In this document: positions 1 through 8,264 of the stretch, one piece after another
How the letters are laid out: every line of letters begins with the position of its first letter
How positions within the stretch are numbered: the stretch's first letter is position 1
Origin: Sporolactobacillus kofuensis
Lineage (GTDB): Bacteria; Bacillota; Bacilli; Bacillales; Sporolactobacillaceae
Length of the DNA: 64,000 nucleotides
Direction of reading: 5' to 3'
NCBI RefSeq assembly: GCF_024125425.1
Contig: NZ_JAMXWN010000001.1
Span: 124,001 to 188,000 of the forward strand
Position numbers and translations under genes: made by a program
Notes under the pieces: model-generated
What the model was told of the DNA's origin: nothing
What the model saw: only the letters and a program-made list of their open reading frames with translations
Database searches by the model: none

Positions 1-72
1 ATACTGAGAAACAAGAATCATGGCACTTTTCGATCATTTGTTGTATATTTTAATAGAACTGGAGGTGGCCAA

Positions 73-516
73 ATGATTGCAACACTTGAGAATGCCTCAT
101 TATTGGATGAGGCAGATGAACTCGCTTCAATGGTGATTCAGTCTGAGATCTATGCCGAATACATGCTTAGCAAACAAAGGTTTGAACAAGATAAAGAGGC
201 CCAGCGCTTAGTGGGAATTTTTCTTAAAGTTAGAGAAAAGTATGATGAAGTGCAACGCTTTGGAAGGTATCATCCTGATTATAAACCAGTCATCAAGGAA
301 ATGATGGAGAGCAAACGCGAACTGGATACTTACCCATTAATTGCTGATTACAAAAAAAGTGAAAAGAGACTGAGTGATTTACTTGGTGAGTTGAGTATGG
401 TGCTTGCACACTCAGTATCCGAGTCGATAAAAGTACCAACCGGTGACCCATTCTACGATCGCTCCTGTGGTACAGGATGTGGTTCCGGAGGAAAATGCGG
501 TTGCCACACAAAATAA
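73..516 (+). CDS. ricF: RicF/YlbF, subunit of the RicAFT (YmcA-YlbF-YaaT) complex
   Basis: A 147-residue helical protein of the YlbF/YmcA family. In B. subtilis YlbF joins YmcA and YaaT in a complex that carries Fe-S clusters, works with RNase Y in mRNA maturation, and is needed for competence, sporulation and biofilm formation. The helical body covers about residues 1-120. The tail is rich in Gly and Cys, with cysteines at 132, 136, 142 and 144, which fits Fe-S ligation. The length matches the family (about 149 residues). The ATG follows a strong GGAGGTGG ribosome site. ylbG follows at once, as in B. subtilis. The family is clear; the cluster-binding role of these particular cysteines is taken from the family. 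Confidence 0.93.
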   Translation: MIATLENASLLDEADELASMVIQSEIYAEYMLSKQRFEQDKEAQRLVGIFLKVREKYDEVQRFGRYHPDYKPVIKEMMESKRELDTYPLIADYKKSEKRLSDLLGELSMVLAHSVSESIKVPTGDPFYDRSCGTGCGSGGKCGCHTK

Positions 517-583
517 TGAAGCCGGTTATTATGCGTCACAAAGAGATAGAATGGCTTTTACAGATATAAGGGGTGGTCTGCCG

Positions 584-856
584 GTGGATATACAACAAAG
601 AGATGGATTAGTCGTCTGGTTGTATAATACGAAGTATTTACGTGTCCTCAGACGTTATGGATATGTGCATTATGTATCGAAACGGATGAAATATGCGTTA
701 CTTTATTGCGATCATGATCAAACTGAAGAAACACTGAATCAGCTCGCAAAGCTGAAATTTGTAAAGCAAGTTGATCCGTCACATCTACAAGAAATTCCGA
801 CGGTTTATGAAAAGGGAAAATCGAAATTCGAAATTAAAGATGAAATCTATAATTAA
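584..856 (+). CDS. ylbG: YlbG family protein (DUF2129)
   Basis: A 90-residue protein with the YlbG core, including the HYVSKRMKYALLYCD stretch. The function of this family is not established. I chose GTG 584 over the longer in-frame ATG at 551, because AAGGGGTGG at 568-576 sits at a good distance from the GTG and the resulting 90 residues equal the usual YlbG length. The open frame continues upstream into ricF, but no ribosome site supports an earlier start. It lies between ricF and the csfG locus, the same order as in B. subtilis, and is probably cotranscribed with ricF. Confidence 0.88.
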   Translation: MDIQQRDGLVVWLYNTKYLRVLRRYGYVHYVSKRMKYALLYCDHDQTEETLNQLAKLKFVKQVDPSHLQEIPTVYEKGKSKFEIKDEIYN

Positions 857-962
857 GCCAAAAGTGGCAGACAGGTAATATATTACATCTTTATCTCCAA
901 ATTCAAACTTTTTATTGCTCATTTTGGACAAGCACTTAAGTAGTGACAAAATATTTTCATAT

Positions 963-989
963 AAAAAAAACCCGCAGTCAAACTGCGGG
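963..989 (-). terminator. Terminator of the csfG-like RNA
   Basis: CCCGCAGT (971-978) pairs with ACTGCGGG (982-989). On the minus strand the hairpin is followed by eight T residues (963-970). The plus side has no comparable T-run, so the terminator serves minus-strand transcription. Confidence 0.8.
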
Positions 990-1103
990 CTGTCTTTACG
1001 CATCACATCACAGATGCAAGACAATGGGAGAGGAGAAACCGGCGGATACTTATGGGGAAACGTAAGCATCCGCGGTTGGGCCAACATCGCGAAGGATGTT
1101 GCC
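963..1103 (-). ncRNA. csfG: CsfG-like sporulation small RNA
   Basis: The ylbG-rsmD gap has no credible gene on the plus strand, but on the minus strand it has the layout of a small RNA of about 140 nt. It has three parts: a hairpin with CAACATC/GATGTTG arms (1081-1103); a longer hairpin pairing GCGGATGCTTA with TAAGTATCCGC that exposes a TTTCCCC loop; and a second C-rich segment (CTCCTCTCCC). It ends in a perfect 8-bp terminator hairpin at 971-989 followed by eight U residues. B. subtilis csfG, a forespore sRNA with C-rich single-stranded motifs conserved in endospore formers, lies in this same ylbG-ylbH gap. Identity is inferred from position and architecture, not from an alignment. The transcript start is estimated from the promoter. 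Confidence 0.72.
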
Positions 1104-1109
1104 AAAGAT

Positions 1110-1140
1110 TATTATTTACAAGTTTATGGAAATCTATACA
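1110..1140 (-). promoter_or_regulatory. Sigma-F/sigma-G-type promoter for csfG
   Basis: On the minus strand TGTATA (1135-1140) is followed after 18 bases by AATAATA (1110-1116). This fits forespore sigma-factor promoters (TGMATA, then a CATWWTA-like -10). It points straight into the hairpins of the csfG-like RNA, about 7 bases before the presumed start. Confidence 0.5.
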
Positions 1141-1271
1141 TTAAAAGCTATGTGTTCATCATAATCTTTGATTAAGAATTAGGTGCCTATTTCAGATTGA
1201 CCAGAAGTATAAAAAAATAGGGAAACCTATGAAGATTATAGTGAAGGATAGTTCATGTAGGAGGAAACATC

Positions 1272-1856
1272 GTGAGGGTAATCTCCGGAGAAAACAAAGG
1301 TCGGAAATTAAAGGCCGTTAGCGGGAGAATGACCAGACCAACCACAGATAAAGTTAAAGAAACAATTTTTAATATGATTGGTCCTTTCTTTGAAGCTGGA
1401 ATGGCCTTGGATCTTTATGGAGGAAGTGGAGGACTAGGTATCGAAGCACTTAGCCGAGGTGTTCATCATACGGTTTTTGTAGACCGGGCAGGCGGTGCAT
1501 GTCAAGTCATTCACGAAAATTTGAAACTCTGCGGTTATGAAGCACGTTCGACAGTTTTACAAATGGACTCCAGTCGAGCACTCGAGAAGTTATCGAATGA
1601 TCAAAGGTCTTTTGATCTTGTTTTTCTTGACCCACCTTACGCGAAGCAACATCTGCGTCAGGATCTTGACACTTTAATTATGAAAAATATGCTGGCACAG
1701 GATGCAACTGTAGTAGTTGAACACGAGGAAACAGTCCCTCTGCCCGACGTCATTGATGACCGGCTTGTTCGGGTGAAATACCGGACCTATCAAGGACAAA
1801 CAGCTGTTTCAATCTATAACTTTCATCCTGATCAAGGAAGTGAGCATGTTGAGTAA
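1272..1856 (+). CDS. rsmD: 16S rRNA (guanine(966)-N2)-methyltransferase RsmD
   Basis: A 194-residue Rossmann-fold methyltransferase that uses S-adenosylmethionine to methylate G966 of 16S rRNA in the small subunit. Visible signatures are the N-terminal [12 protein letters not shown] stretch, the SAM-binding [14 protein letters not shown] loop (about 47-60) and the catalytic DPPY motif at 120-123. The length is normal. The start is GTG 1272 behind GTAGGAGGAAAC. The end overlaps the start of coaD, so the two are translationally coupled, as in B. subtilis (ylbH-ylbI). Confidence 0.95.
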   Translation: MRVISGENKGRKLKAVSGRMTRPTTDKVKETIFNMIGPFFEAGMALDLYGGSGGLGIEALSRGVHHTVFVDRAGGACQVIHENLKLCGYEARSTVLQMDSSRALEKLSNDQRSFDLVFLDPPYAKQHLRQDLDTLIMKNMLAQDATVVVEHEETVPLPDVIDDRLVRVKYRTYQGQTAVSIYNFHPDQGSEHVE

Positions 1857-2331
1857 TCGTATCGCTGTTTACCCGGGAAGCTTTGATCCGGTTACGTTTG
1901 GCCATTTGGATATTCTGCAACGAGGGCTCTCCGTTTTTGATCATATTATTATCGCAGTGCTAAATAATTCCCGAAAAGATCCGCTCTTTAGCGTGGAAGA
2001 ACGTGTTGATTTTTTGAGGCAAGCAACGGCCCACTTAGAGTCTGTCACTGTTGACTCGTTTGATGGATTACTTGTTGACTATGTCCAAAAGAAGAAAGCG
2101 AATATTGTGCTTAGAGGATTGAGGGCGATCTCTGATTTTGAGTATGAATTACAGATCTCAGCAATTAATAAGCACTTGAATCCTGAAATCGAAACCTGTT
2201 TTATGATGACGAGTAATCATTATTCATTCCTTAGTTCAAGTATGGTGAAAGAGGCAGCCATGTATGGCGGTTCGGTTCATGAATTAGTACCTGAACCGGT
2301 TGAGAAAGCTCTTAATCAAAAGTTTAAATAA
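1846..2331 (+). CDS. coaD: Phosphopantetheine adenylyltransferase CoaD
   Basis: Catalyses the fourth step of coenzyme A synthesis, transferring AMP from ATP to 4'-phosphopantetheine. From ATG 1846 the protein is 161 residues, equal to the B. subtilis enzyme. It has the nucleotidyltransferase motif [12 protein letters not shown] (TFGH at 17-20), the conserved SDFEYELQ stretch and the SSSMVKE loop. GTG 1840 is also in frame, but AAGGAAG (1834-1840) is better placed for 1846. It overlaps the 3' end of rsmD. Confidence 0.95.
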   Translation: MLSNRIAVYPGSFDPVTFGHLDILQRGLSVFDHIIIAVLNNSRKDPLFSVEERVDFLRQATAHLESVTVDSFDGLLVDYVQKKKANIVLRGLRAISDFEYELQISAINKHLNPEIETCFMMTSNHYSFLSSSMVKEAAMYGGSVHELVPEPVEKALNQKFK

Positions 2332-2338
2332 GGCTGGA

Positions 2339-3541
2339 TTACTTCATCAATTTATTCACCTTTCGGATTCTTCTTAACATAAGAAGGATGAATATGATTA
2401 GTGATGTGAAGGTTATCCATGGACCGTACGTCAACGTCTGCTGGGAAAAATGTTCAAGAGCAGGCCCGGCTGCAAAAGTTGAAATTGATGTTAGTCCTGA
2501 TTCAATCTTGAAAAGATGAAAAAGAAAATAAGCGGCTATCGACGAGAAAATCATTTGAAAAAAACGGCCGACAAAGAAAAGCTTGGGACTTAATCCTGCT
2601 TGTGAAAGGATGCTCATTGCTTGAGCTTGAATAGAAAAGCCACAAAAACCAAGGAGTCCGCTGACAAGCACGACCCGCTCAATGAGTGGTGCCGAAGTTT
2701 CGGCAACTGCGTGATCACCGATCGTTAATTCAAAGAGTCCGGGAATGGCAGCAGGTCCTAGTGATGCTGAAAATCCGCATAGCTTTAAAAAGGAGCTAAA
2801 TAGGTGATTTAATAGGTTGATTATGCCAATTTGGAGCAGGAGTTGGTAGAGCATCGAAAATAATGCGATAAAGCCTCCAATGGCGAGTAGTGTGTTCACT
2901 GAAGCGATCACAGCATCACCTAATTTTTTTCCGAATGGCTGGTCATGGGCGATGCGCTCCTGATGCATACTCATCAAAGCACCCGATATTAGGTGTCGGC
3001 GTGAACCTTTTTTCTCAAAAGTAATTTTCGGTCCGTTAAATCGCATCATAAGTCCAACACCGATGTTTCCGATGTAGTGTGCGAGTGCGAACACAATACC
3101 TAGAGATGCTTGATGAAAAAACGAAACGGCGGTTACACTAAAAAGAAAAAGCGGGTTGCTAAAGTTAGTAAAACTGGCAAGTCGCTCCGCTTCAGATTTA
3201 CTGAGCCTATTCTCCTTGTAGAGCTGTGCGGTGATTCTCGCACCGGCAGGAAAACCTGAGACTAATCCCATCATAAAAACGAATCCTCCAATTCCGGGGA
3301 GTCGAAAGATTGGTCGCATGATCGGTTCCATAAGGACACCTGCAAAACTGACAACGCCAAAAGCGATCATCAGTTCAGCCAACACAAAAAATGGAAATAA
3401 GGCTGGGAAAACCTTATCCCACCAAATGGTCAAGCCTTGAACCGAACCGTGAATGGCAACATCCGGATAACGAATCATCAGGAATGCTGTAGTCACTGAA
3501 CCGGCGGCTAACAGATAAGTGAAACTTTTTGAGCGATTCAT
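2339..3541 (-). CDS. ylbJ: Sporulation integral membrane protein YlbJ (SpoVV), dipicolinate transport
   Basis: A 400-residue polytopic membrane protein with many hydrophobic segments and Gly-rich turns such as GLVSGFPAGAR. It belongs to the YlbJ family. In B. subtilis the mother-cell protein SpoVV (YlbJ) is needed to move dipicolinic acid toward the forespore. I start at ATG 3541, which has AGGTGA eight bases upstream; an ATG at 3559 in the same frame has a weaker site. The gene is convergent with coaD, leaving only 7 bases between stop codons. ylbK, its usual neighbour, is absent. No sigma-E promoter stood out clearly upstream. Confidence 0.9.
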   Translation of the reverse strand: MNRSKSFTYLLAAGSVTTAFLMIRYPDVAIHGSVQGLTIWWDKVFPALFPFFVLAELMIAFGVVSFAGVLMEPIMRPIFRLPGIGGFVFMMGLVSGFPAGARITAQLYKENRLSKSEAERLASFTNFSNPLFLFSVTAVSFFHQASLGIVFALAHYIGNIGVGLMMRFNGPKITFEKKGSRRHLISGALMSMHQERIAHDQPFGKKLGDAVIASVNTLLAIGGFIALFSMLYQLLLQIGIINLLNHLFSSFLKLCGFSASLGPAAIPGLFELTIGDHAVAETSAPLIERVVLVSGLLGFCGFSIQAQAMSILSQAGLSPKLFFVGRFFQMIFSSIAAYFLFHLFKIESGLTSISTFAAGPALEHFSQQTLTYGPWITFTSLIIFILLMLRRIRKVNKLMK

Positions 3542-3772
3542 AAATAGGTTCACCTGCATTTTCGGTCAAATCAAAAGACCTGTCCACTTCATTCAATATA
3601 CGGAATGGAATCATAAGTTAGACCATCTACCATGTAAAAAATTGGGTCACCCATTGATGGTTATGAAAACAAAAAGCATATATTCCGTCTATATCAAAGG
3701 TTTGAACATTTTTTTCATCCCTAGATTAATTCCTTTATAATGAAATTACATCAGATGACATAGTTATAAGTA

Positions 3773-4819
3773 ATGAGCGCAAAGGGGCGTAAGGTTTTGC
3801 AAAAACGAAAAAAAATCATTCAGTGGGTACTGATTATTCTCGGAATTGTGCTCATTGCTTTAAACTTTTACCAAACACCGTATTTTGTTCAGCGTCCGGG
3901 CAAGGCAGAATCCATGCATGGAATGATAAAAGTAAAGAATGCCTATCCGATTGATGGCGCATATCGATTAGTTTACATATATCTCGGTCAGGCAAACATC
4001 TATCAATATCTGTGGGCAAAGTTTGATGGGGACAAGTACACGACACTTGTTAAAGAAAATCAAGTGAAAATGCCGAATGAGGATGAGCAGGATTATAATC
4101 TCCGACAAGAAAATTATATGAACAGCGCTCAGCAAACAGCCGCGTATGTTGCTTATCAAGCAGCCGGAAAGAAGCCAAAGTTACTTGAAAAAGGCGTGTT
4201 GATTATCGGGTTGATGAAGTCAATGCCGAATGCGCATGCTCTAAAAGTCGGTGATTTAGTGATTGGTATGGACAATCATCGAATCGCAACAACAACAGAT
4301 ATGGATCGTTTAATAAAAAAGAAAAACGTTGGGGATACCTTTCCTCTGACCATCGTTCGAAAGAATCAGGTAAAGACAGTTACTGTAAAGGTGGCACCTT
4401 TTCCGAAAGCTTATGCAGGCTCAGGTAGGAGCAGGGGTATTGGCATTTATCAAGATAATCATGTAAAAGCTGAGGTTAAGCCATCAGTAAAATTTACGAT
4501 TCATAATATAGGTGGTCCATCAGCAGGACTAATGATGACGCTCGATATTTATGACCAACTAACAAAAGAGAATCTTTCAAAGGGCAGAGATATAGCTGGA
4601 ACAGGAACCATTGAATTGAATGGGGATGTCGGGCCCATTGGTGGAATCTCTGATAAAGTTGTCGGGGCAAGTAAGTCTGGGGCAGATATTTTTTTCGCTC
4701 CATATGCAGATCATGAATATCAGTTAGCGAAAAAAACAGCGAACGAAATAGGTACGAAAATGAAAATTGTTCCGGTTAAACGATTTAGTGACGCTGTAAA
4801 TTATTTAATGCGTGAGTAA
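3773..4819 (+). CDS. ylbL: PDZ/Lon-type membrane protease YlbL
   Basis: A 348-residue secreted-facing protease with an N-terminal membrane anchor (about 15-31), a PDZ domain (about 140-210) and a C-terminal Lon-type S16 domain. The catalytic dyad is visible: Ser250 in GGPSAG and Lys295 in GGISDK. B. subtilis YlbL has the same layout. ATG 3773 has almost no ribosome site; TTG 3797 lies nine bases behind AAAGGGG and gives a shorter N-terminus closer to the family, so the true start may be 3797. It sits alone between two minus-strand genes and ends in a bidirectional terminator. Confidence 0.9.
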   Translation: MSAKGRKVLQKRKKIIQWVLIILGIVLIALNFYQTPYFVQRPGKAESMHGMIKVKNAYPIDGAYRLVYIYLGQANIYQYLWAKFDGDKYTTLVKENQVKMPNEDEQDYNLRQENYMNSAQQTAAYVAYQAAGKKPKLLEKGVLIIGLMKSMPNAHALKVGDLVIGMDNHRIATTTDMDRLIKKKNVGDTFPLTIVRKNQVKTVTVKVAPFPKAYAGSGRSRGIGIYQDNHVKAEVKPSVKFTIHNIGGPSAGLMMTLDIYDQLTKENLSKGRDIAGTGTIELNGDVGPIGGISDKVVGASKSGADIFFAPYADHEYQLAKKTANEIGTKMKIVPVKRFSDAVNYLMRE

Positions 4820-4829
4820 TTTCGTACGG

Positions 4830-4878
4830 AAAAAAGCTTTCTTGACGAGTCAATCTGAATCGCCAAGAAAGCTTTTTT
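4830..4878. terminator. Bidirectional terminator between ylbL and tmcAL
   Basis: AAAAAAGCTTTCTTG (4830-4844) pairs with CAAGAAAGCTTTTTT (4864-4878), giving a T-run on both strands. The tmcAL stop codon lies in the loop, so one hairpin serves both convergent genes. Confidence 0.88.
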
Positions 4879-6103
4879 GATGCGCATCATAGCGCACGGG
4901 TGGATGCCCCGTTTCGGTAAAGGGGTGAGAAGTATGTCCCAGAGCAACTAAATAGTCATAGATTTGAGCAGCTTTTATATCTTGTTCAAGCATTTTAGAA
5001 CGATGATTTCTTATTTTTGATAGGATTGGAATTTCCATTTTTTTTCGAATTAATGCTAAGTATGCCTGTCCATCTCGGTTCATCCCGAGTAATCGAATAG
5101 AATCCGGTTCCTGATTCAGTGCTAACGGTTTCGCTTCGGACTTTAACGTATCGGTCAGAATATGGACGGCAAGTCTTTGGAGACGTGCCCAAGTGTAACG
5201 CTTCGTCTTTACCGAAGTAATAAAATCATGGAAGGAGTGTGCTGAGCGGATACAAGCGAGCAGACGGAATTCAATTCCTTCTTCGATTTCATAAATCTCT
5301 GAGAGACGGTCTGTATTCATTGAGAGAAGCTTGTATTTTAAGAATGGGAAGAAACGTTCCCAACTTGCATAGCCATATGTTTCTTGGGCATTTTTAAGGG
5401 CAGTACATGTAGCGTGTGGAATTTTATTTTTGATGGCCTGCAGTGCAGCACCTTCCAATAAGTGACGACGTATACTTGATGCACTCGCAACGGAAGCATC
5501 TTTTTCAAATGTTCGATCGTTATGCTCAGTCTCGTACCGTTTCATCGTCAGAGGAATCATGGCACTGTTTCGCTGCTCAATCGCTTTTAAGTAGTGAAAC
5601 CCAAGACTATTATTTGGTTGTGCGAGATCCACCAATTCCCTCGGATCATTTTTCGCGATGAAGCGATAGGCAGCTGCGTGCGCATTTGGATAACTCAATC
5701 CTTGACTCATGGCATGGGCTAATTGCATTGAATAGATGTCTTGGTGCCCTTGGATGAGTGACAGCGTATTCTGGAAAGGTTCGATCTGGCCACATTCACT
5801 GCTGAAAAAAAGATGTGTGACTCCGAGCTGATCAAGCAGTGCAACGGCTCCGCGTGCGAAGGTATCTGCCTTGCCAACGGCATAGACAAATGGGAGTTCG
5901 ACAATCAGATCGATCCCTGATTGTAGGGCCATTTTCGTTCGCGTCCACTTAGAGACGAGTGCGGGTTCCCCACGTTGAAGAAAATCACCACTCATCACAA
6001 CAACAACGAGATCTGGATGAAGTGTTTCGCGAAGCCGGTTTAGTTGATATAAATGTCCATTATGAAAAGGGTTATATTCCGCAATAATTCCGGCAATAAT
6101 CAT
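4850..6103 (-). CDS. tmcAL: tRNA(Met) cytidine acetate ligase TmcAL (YlbM)
   Basis: A 417-residue enzyme that activates acetate with ATP to form N4-acetylcytidine at the wobble position of elongator tRNA-Met. The N-terminal nucleotidyltransferase motif GIIAEYNPFHNGH (HNGH at 14-17) is intact, and the SSIRR and LLGMNRDG stretches typical of this family follow. The length fits the family (about 415). The start ATG 6103 follows AAGGATG. It is transcribed away from the yceD promoter and converges on ylbL. Confidence 0.94.
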   Translation of the reverse strand: MIIAGIIAEYNPFHNGHLYQLNRLRETLHPDLVVVVMSGDFLQRGEPALVSKWTRTKMALQSGIDLIVELPFVYAVGKADTFARGAVALLDQLGVTHLFFSSECGQIEPFQNTLSLIQGHQDIYSMQLAHAMSQGLSYPNAHAAAYRFIAKNDPRELVDLAQPNNSLGFHYLKAIEQRNSAMIPLTMKRYETEHNDRTFEKDASVASASSIRRHLLEGAALQAIKNKIPHATCTALKNAQETYGYASWERFFPFLKYKLLSMNTDRLSEIYEIEEGIEFRLLACIRSAHSFHDFITSVKTKRYTWARLQRLAVHILTDTLKSEAKPLALNQEPDSIRLLGMNRDGQAYLALIRKKMEIPILSKIRNHRSKMLEQDIKAAQIYDYLVALGHTSHPFTETGHPPVRYDAHQKSFLGDSD

Positions 6104-6228
6104 TAAATAATCATCCTTTTGAAACCAAGATCATGAATGCAACCATTTTATCATAGTCTCCCTTAAAAAGAGAAATTGCCAATGGTTAAGCAGCTGTGAT
6201 AATCTTTAAAGAGAAGCAACGTCTCGGA

Positions 6229-6257
6229 TTGACATTCCGATTGACGAGGCTTATAAT
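6229..6257 (+). promoter_or_regulatory. Consensus sigma-A promoter for yceD-rpmF
   Basis: TTGACA (6229-6234), a 17-base spacer, and TATAAT (6252-6257). This is a perfect match to the housekeeping consensus, 28 bases before the yceD start, as expected for a highly expressed ribosomal protein operon. Confidence 0.93.
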
Positions 6258-6285
6258 AACATTTGTTGTCTAGAGGTGGTTCAGT

Positions 6286-6801
6286 ATGTCTTTAGCATGG
6301 TCTATTCCTGAATTGATGCAATTCAGGAATGAAGGTCTGAGTTTTCACAAAGAAGTTGTATTACCTCTGGAATTGTTTCGAGCGGATCCTGAAATACGAA
6401 GCATAACACCTGTTGACGTTAAGGGTGTCGTAGAATTTTCAAAACGGTCGCTAACTTTTCATTTACAGTTACAAGGTCAGTTGATTTTACCTTGTGCTGT
6501 AACTTTGGAAGATGTCGATTATCCCTTTCAGATCAATACCGCAGAGACATTTTTGCTGTCGGCGGGAACTGAAGACGAGACAGAGGGAGAATTCGTTCAT
6601 CCTGTTGAAGGTGAGCAAATCGATCTGATCCCTTATCTCGTTGAAGCTATATTGGTTGAGAAACCAATGCGTGTTGTCAGTGAAAAAGCTCGCGCTCAGT
6701 CTGATCTATCTGGGAAGGGCTGGACGCTTGTTAATGAGGAAACGTCGAAGCAGCAGATTGATCCAAGGTTAGAAAAACTGAAGAAGTTTTTTGACAATTA
6801 A
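6286..6801 (+). CDS. ylbN: YceD/DUF177 family protein (YlbN)
   Basis: A 171-residue acidic protein of the YceD/DUF177 family, almost always encoded just before rpmF. In plants and in E. coli the family has been linked to 23S rRNA accumulation, but its biochemical role in Firmicutes is not settled. A central conserved segment (about 55-115) includes the LPCAVTLEDVDYPF stretch; the LPC cysteine is single, so a metal site is not evident. The start ATG 6286 follows TAGAGGTGG. It is driven by the consensus promoter at 6229 and shares a transcript with rpmF, 24 bases downstream. Confidence 0.9.
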   Translation: MSLAWSIPELMQFRNEGLSFHKEVVLPLELFRADPEIRSITPVDVKGVVEFSKRSLTFHLQLQGQLILPCAVTLEDVDYPFQINTAETFLLSAGTEDETEGEFVHPVEGEQIDLIPYLVEAILVEKPMRVVSEKARAQSDLSGKGWTLVNEETSKQQIDPRLEKLKKFFDN

Positions 6802-6825
6802 TGATTGTCCGAGGAGGTGTCAAAC

Positions 6826-6999
6826 GTGGCAGTACCAAAAAGAAGAACATCAACTACTCGCAAAAACAAACGCCGTACACACTTTAAGCTGGCCGTTCCA
6901 GGCATGGTTAAATGTGATAACTGTGGAGAATATAAATTAGCTCACCGGGTGTGCCCATCATGTGGCTCATACAAAGGTGAAGAAGTTGTTGAAAAATAA
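6826..6999 (+). CDS. rpmF: 50S ribosomal protein L32
   Basis: A 57-residue ribosomal protein of the large subunit. It begins [16 protein letters not shown] and has a complete zinc-ribbon with Cys30, Cys33, Cys43 and Cys46, so it is the zinc-containing form. The start is GTG 6826 behind GAGGAGGTGT; an upstream in-frame start at 6805 would put the ribosome site inside the gene. It ends before a strong terminator at 7016. Confidence 0.97.
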   Translation: MAVPKRRTSTTRKNKRRTHFKLAVPGMVKCDNCGEYKLAHRVCPSCGSYKGEEVVEK

Positions 7000-7015
7000 T
7001 TTAACGAATGTTTTT

Positions 7016-7043
7016 GAGAAGCCGTAATGGCTTCTCTTTTTTT
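7016..7043 (+). terminator. Terminator after rpmF
   Basis: GAGAAGCC pairs with GGCTTCTC across a five-base loop, followed by seven T residues. Confidence 0.92.
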
Positions 7044-7059
7044 AGCTATGGAAGTATAA

Positions 7060-7242
7060 AACTTTTTGCGTAAAGATGTAGCGAAAAGGCGAGGCGCCTT
7101 CGGAACGTTACTGTTTAGAGCAGGCCAGGTGAGTTCCCGCAGATTGGGGTTACCAAGAAGGCATACGGATCGCCTGCAGCAAGCGAGCAATCGAAGCATA
7201 ATCAATGCAAAGTAAGGACCAGGCGATTTTTGCCTGGTTTTC
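7060..7242 (+). repeat. GC-rich intergenic repeat, copy A
   Basis: A diverged copy of the window's main dispersed repeat. Its 5' edge (TTTTTGCGTAAAGATG) matches copy D, and it keeps the CCCGCAGA, CGGATCGCC and GCAAGCGAGCAATCGAAG blocks. It ends in AAGGACCAGGC, whose ACCAGGC/GCCTGGT arms (7218-7238) and following T-run form a terminator. No gene is read across it with conviction. Confidence 0.75.
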
Positions 7243-7360
7243 TTCCCTCTTTTTTGGGCAAAGAAATAAGCACATTCTCTTCTACCGATCCTATTAGCAG
7301 CATAAGGTATAAAACAAGAGCAATGTTCAAAATTAAATTTGAGAGAAAAGAGGGAAGAGA

Positions 7361-7921
7361 ATGCCATCAAAAAGACAAGATGCATGGACGAAAGCGGAAG
7401 ACTTAACTCTTGCAGATACAATACTTCGCCATATCCGCAGGGGAAGTACTCAACTTGCTGGGTTTACAGAGGCAGGTGGTCTATTGTCTCGAACTCCGGC
7501 GGCATGTGGGTTTCGATGGAATTCAGCAGTGCGAAAAATGTTTGAGAATGAGCTTATGGAAGCTAAGGCAATCCGTAAAGAAAATAAGATGGGGAAAAAG
7601 AAGGGAATTACGCTAGACGAACCTAAATTATTACTTAGCCCCAAACTTTATACTTCCAATTCCGAGGCTCAACCGGTCATTTCTGAATCTATGATTGATC
7701 AGATGATCCTTTTTTTAAATCGGTTAAAGCAAGAGACGGCTTCTTCCGGAACGAAGCAAGCGGATGAACAAGTTAAAAGCTTACAAAGTGAGAAAAAGCT
7801 TTTGGATGAAGCTTATCAAAAATTGCAGAATGAATATATAGGAATTAAAAGCAACTATGAGTCTCTTTTAGAAGTACTTAAAGTGGTTGACCAAGCACGA
7901 AAAGACATTCCTCATGTGTAA
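7361..7921 (+). CDS. gerR: GerR/RsfA-type sporulation transcription factor (YlbO)
   Basis: A 186-residue regulator with an N-terminal Myb/SANT-like helix-turn-helix (about 1-60, with TRAEDL-like WTKAEDLTLADTILRHIR and the diagnostic RTPAACGFRWNSAVRK stretch). A basic linker and a C-terminal coiled coil (about 120-186) follow. The family includes prespore RsfA and mother-cell GerR (YlbO), which adjusts sigma-E-dependent genes. The position after rpmF matches ylbO, so GerR is preferred over RsfA. The start ATG 7361 follows AGAGGGAAGAG. panE and bshC, which lie downstream in B. subtilis, are missing here. Confidence 0.85.
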   Translation: MPSKRQDAWTKAEDLTLADTILRHIRRGSTQLAGFTEAGGLLSRTPAACGFRWNSAVRKMFENELMEAKAIRKENKMGKKKGITLDEPKLLLSPKLYTSNSEAQPVISESMIDQMILFLNRLKQETASSGTKQADEQVKSLQSEKKLLDEAYQKLQNEYIGIKSNYESLLEVLKVVDQARKDIPHV

Positions 7922-7932
7922 AGATGATAGAC

Positions 7933-7956
7933 GTGTCCGAGCGGGCACTTTTTTTT
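7933..7956 (+). terminator. Terminator after gerR
   Basis: GTGTCC pairs with GGGCAC (one G-T pair) across a GAGC loop, followed by eight T residues. Confidence 0.8.
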
Positions 7957-8207
7957 ATGGCTAGAATCACATTGGTGATCTTTTTTTTATTCTTTTAATT
8001 GGAGCAGATGATGGGAGATTCTTGCTGAAGCGGCTAACGAGGTGCGCTATTTGAGCGATGTGAATTGTGGATCGACCACGTAACGCACGTGTGGGTAAAA
8101 ATCAAAAGACAAGTTTAACTGGGAATTATAGATAAAATAATCACTATGGCCTATATCTTTTTTGGATTTTGAAGGATTGTTCATACGTTTGGACGAATCT
8201 TAAAAAT
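7957..8207. other. Gap between gerR and mraZ
   Basis: This is the stretch where panE and bshC would be expected. It has no open frame with family character. A patch at about 8018-8095 is locally GC-rich and contains short inverted pieces (CCACGT...ACGCACGTG), but it does not align convincingly to the repeat family. I see no other signal until the mraZ control region. Confidence 0.5.
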
Positions 8208-8239
8208 AAAGTGGTGGAAAGTGGGGGATTGTGGTAAAG
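8208..8239 (+). promoter_or_regulatory. mraZ promoter with three MraZ-type operator repeats
   Basis: Three direct repeats with an exact 10-base period: AAAGTGGTGG (8208-8217), AAAGTGGGGG (8218-8227) and ATTGTGGTAA (8228-8237). MraZ binds GTGG-containing direct repeats of this kind upstream of its own gene, so autoregulation is likely. The last repeat runs into an extended -10 (TG-G-TAAAGT, 8231-8239). No good -35 is visible. Confidence 0.7.
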
Positions 8240-8264
8240 TAAAACAAAAGAGGAGGCGACCTTT

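Noticed and set aside
785-1175. Reading frames on both strands in the ylbG-rsmD gap
   Set aside because: They cross the csfG-like hairpins and terminator and show no protein family or ribosome site.
6942-7421. 159-codon minus-strand frame over rpmF and repeat A
   Set aside because: It overlaps the rpmF terminator, the repeat and gerR on the other strand, and has no family character.
8018-8095. Further decayed repeat copy before mraZ
   Set aside because: GC-rich and with a few shared words, but the ordered blocks of the family could not be followed.
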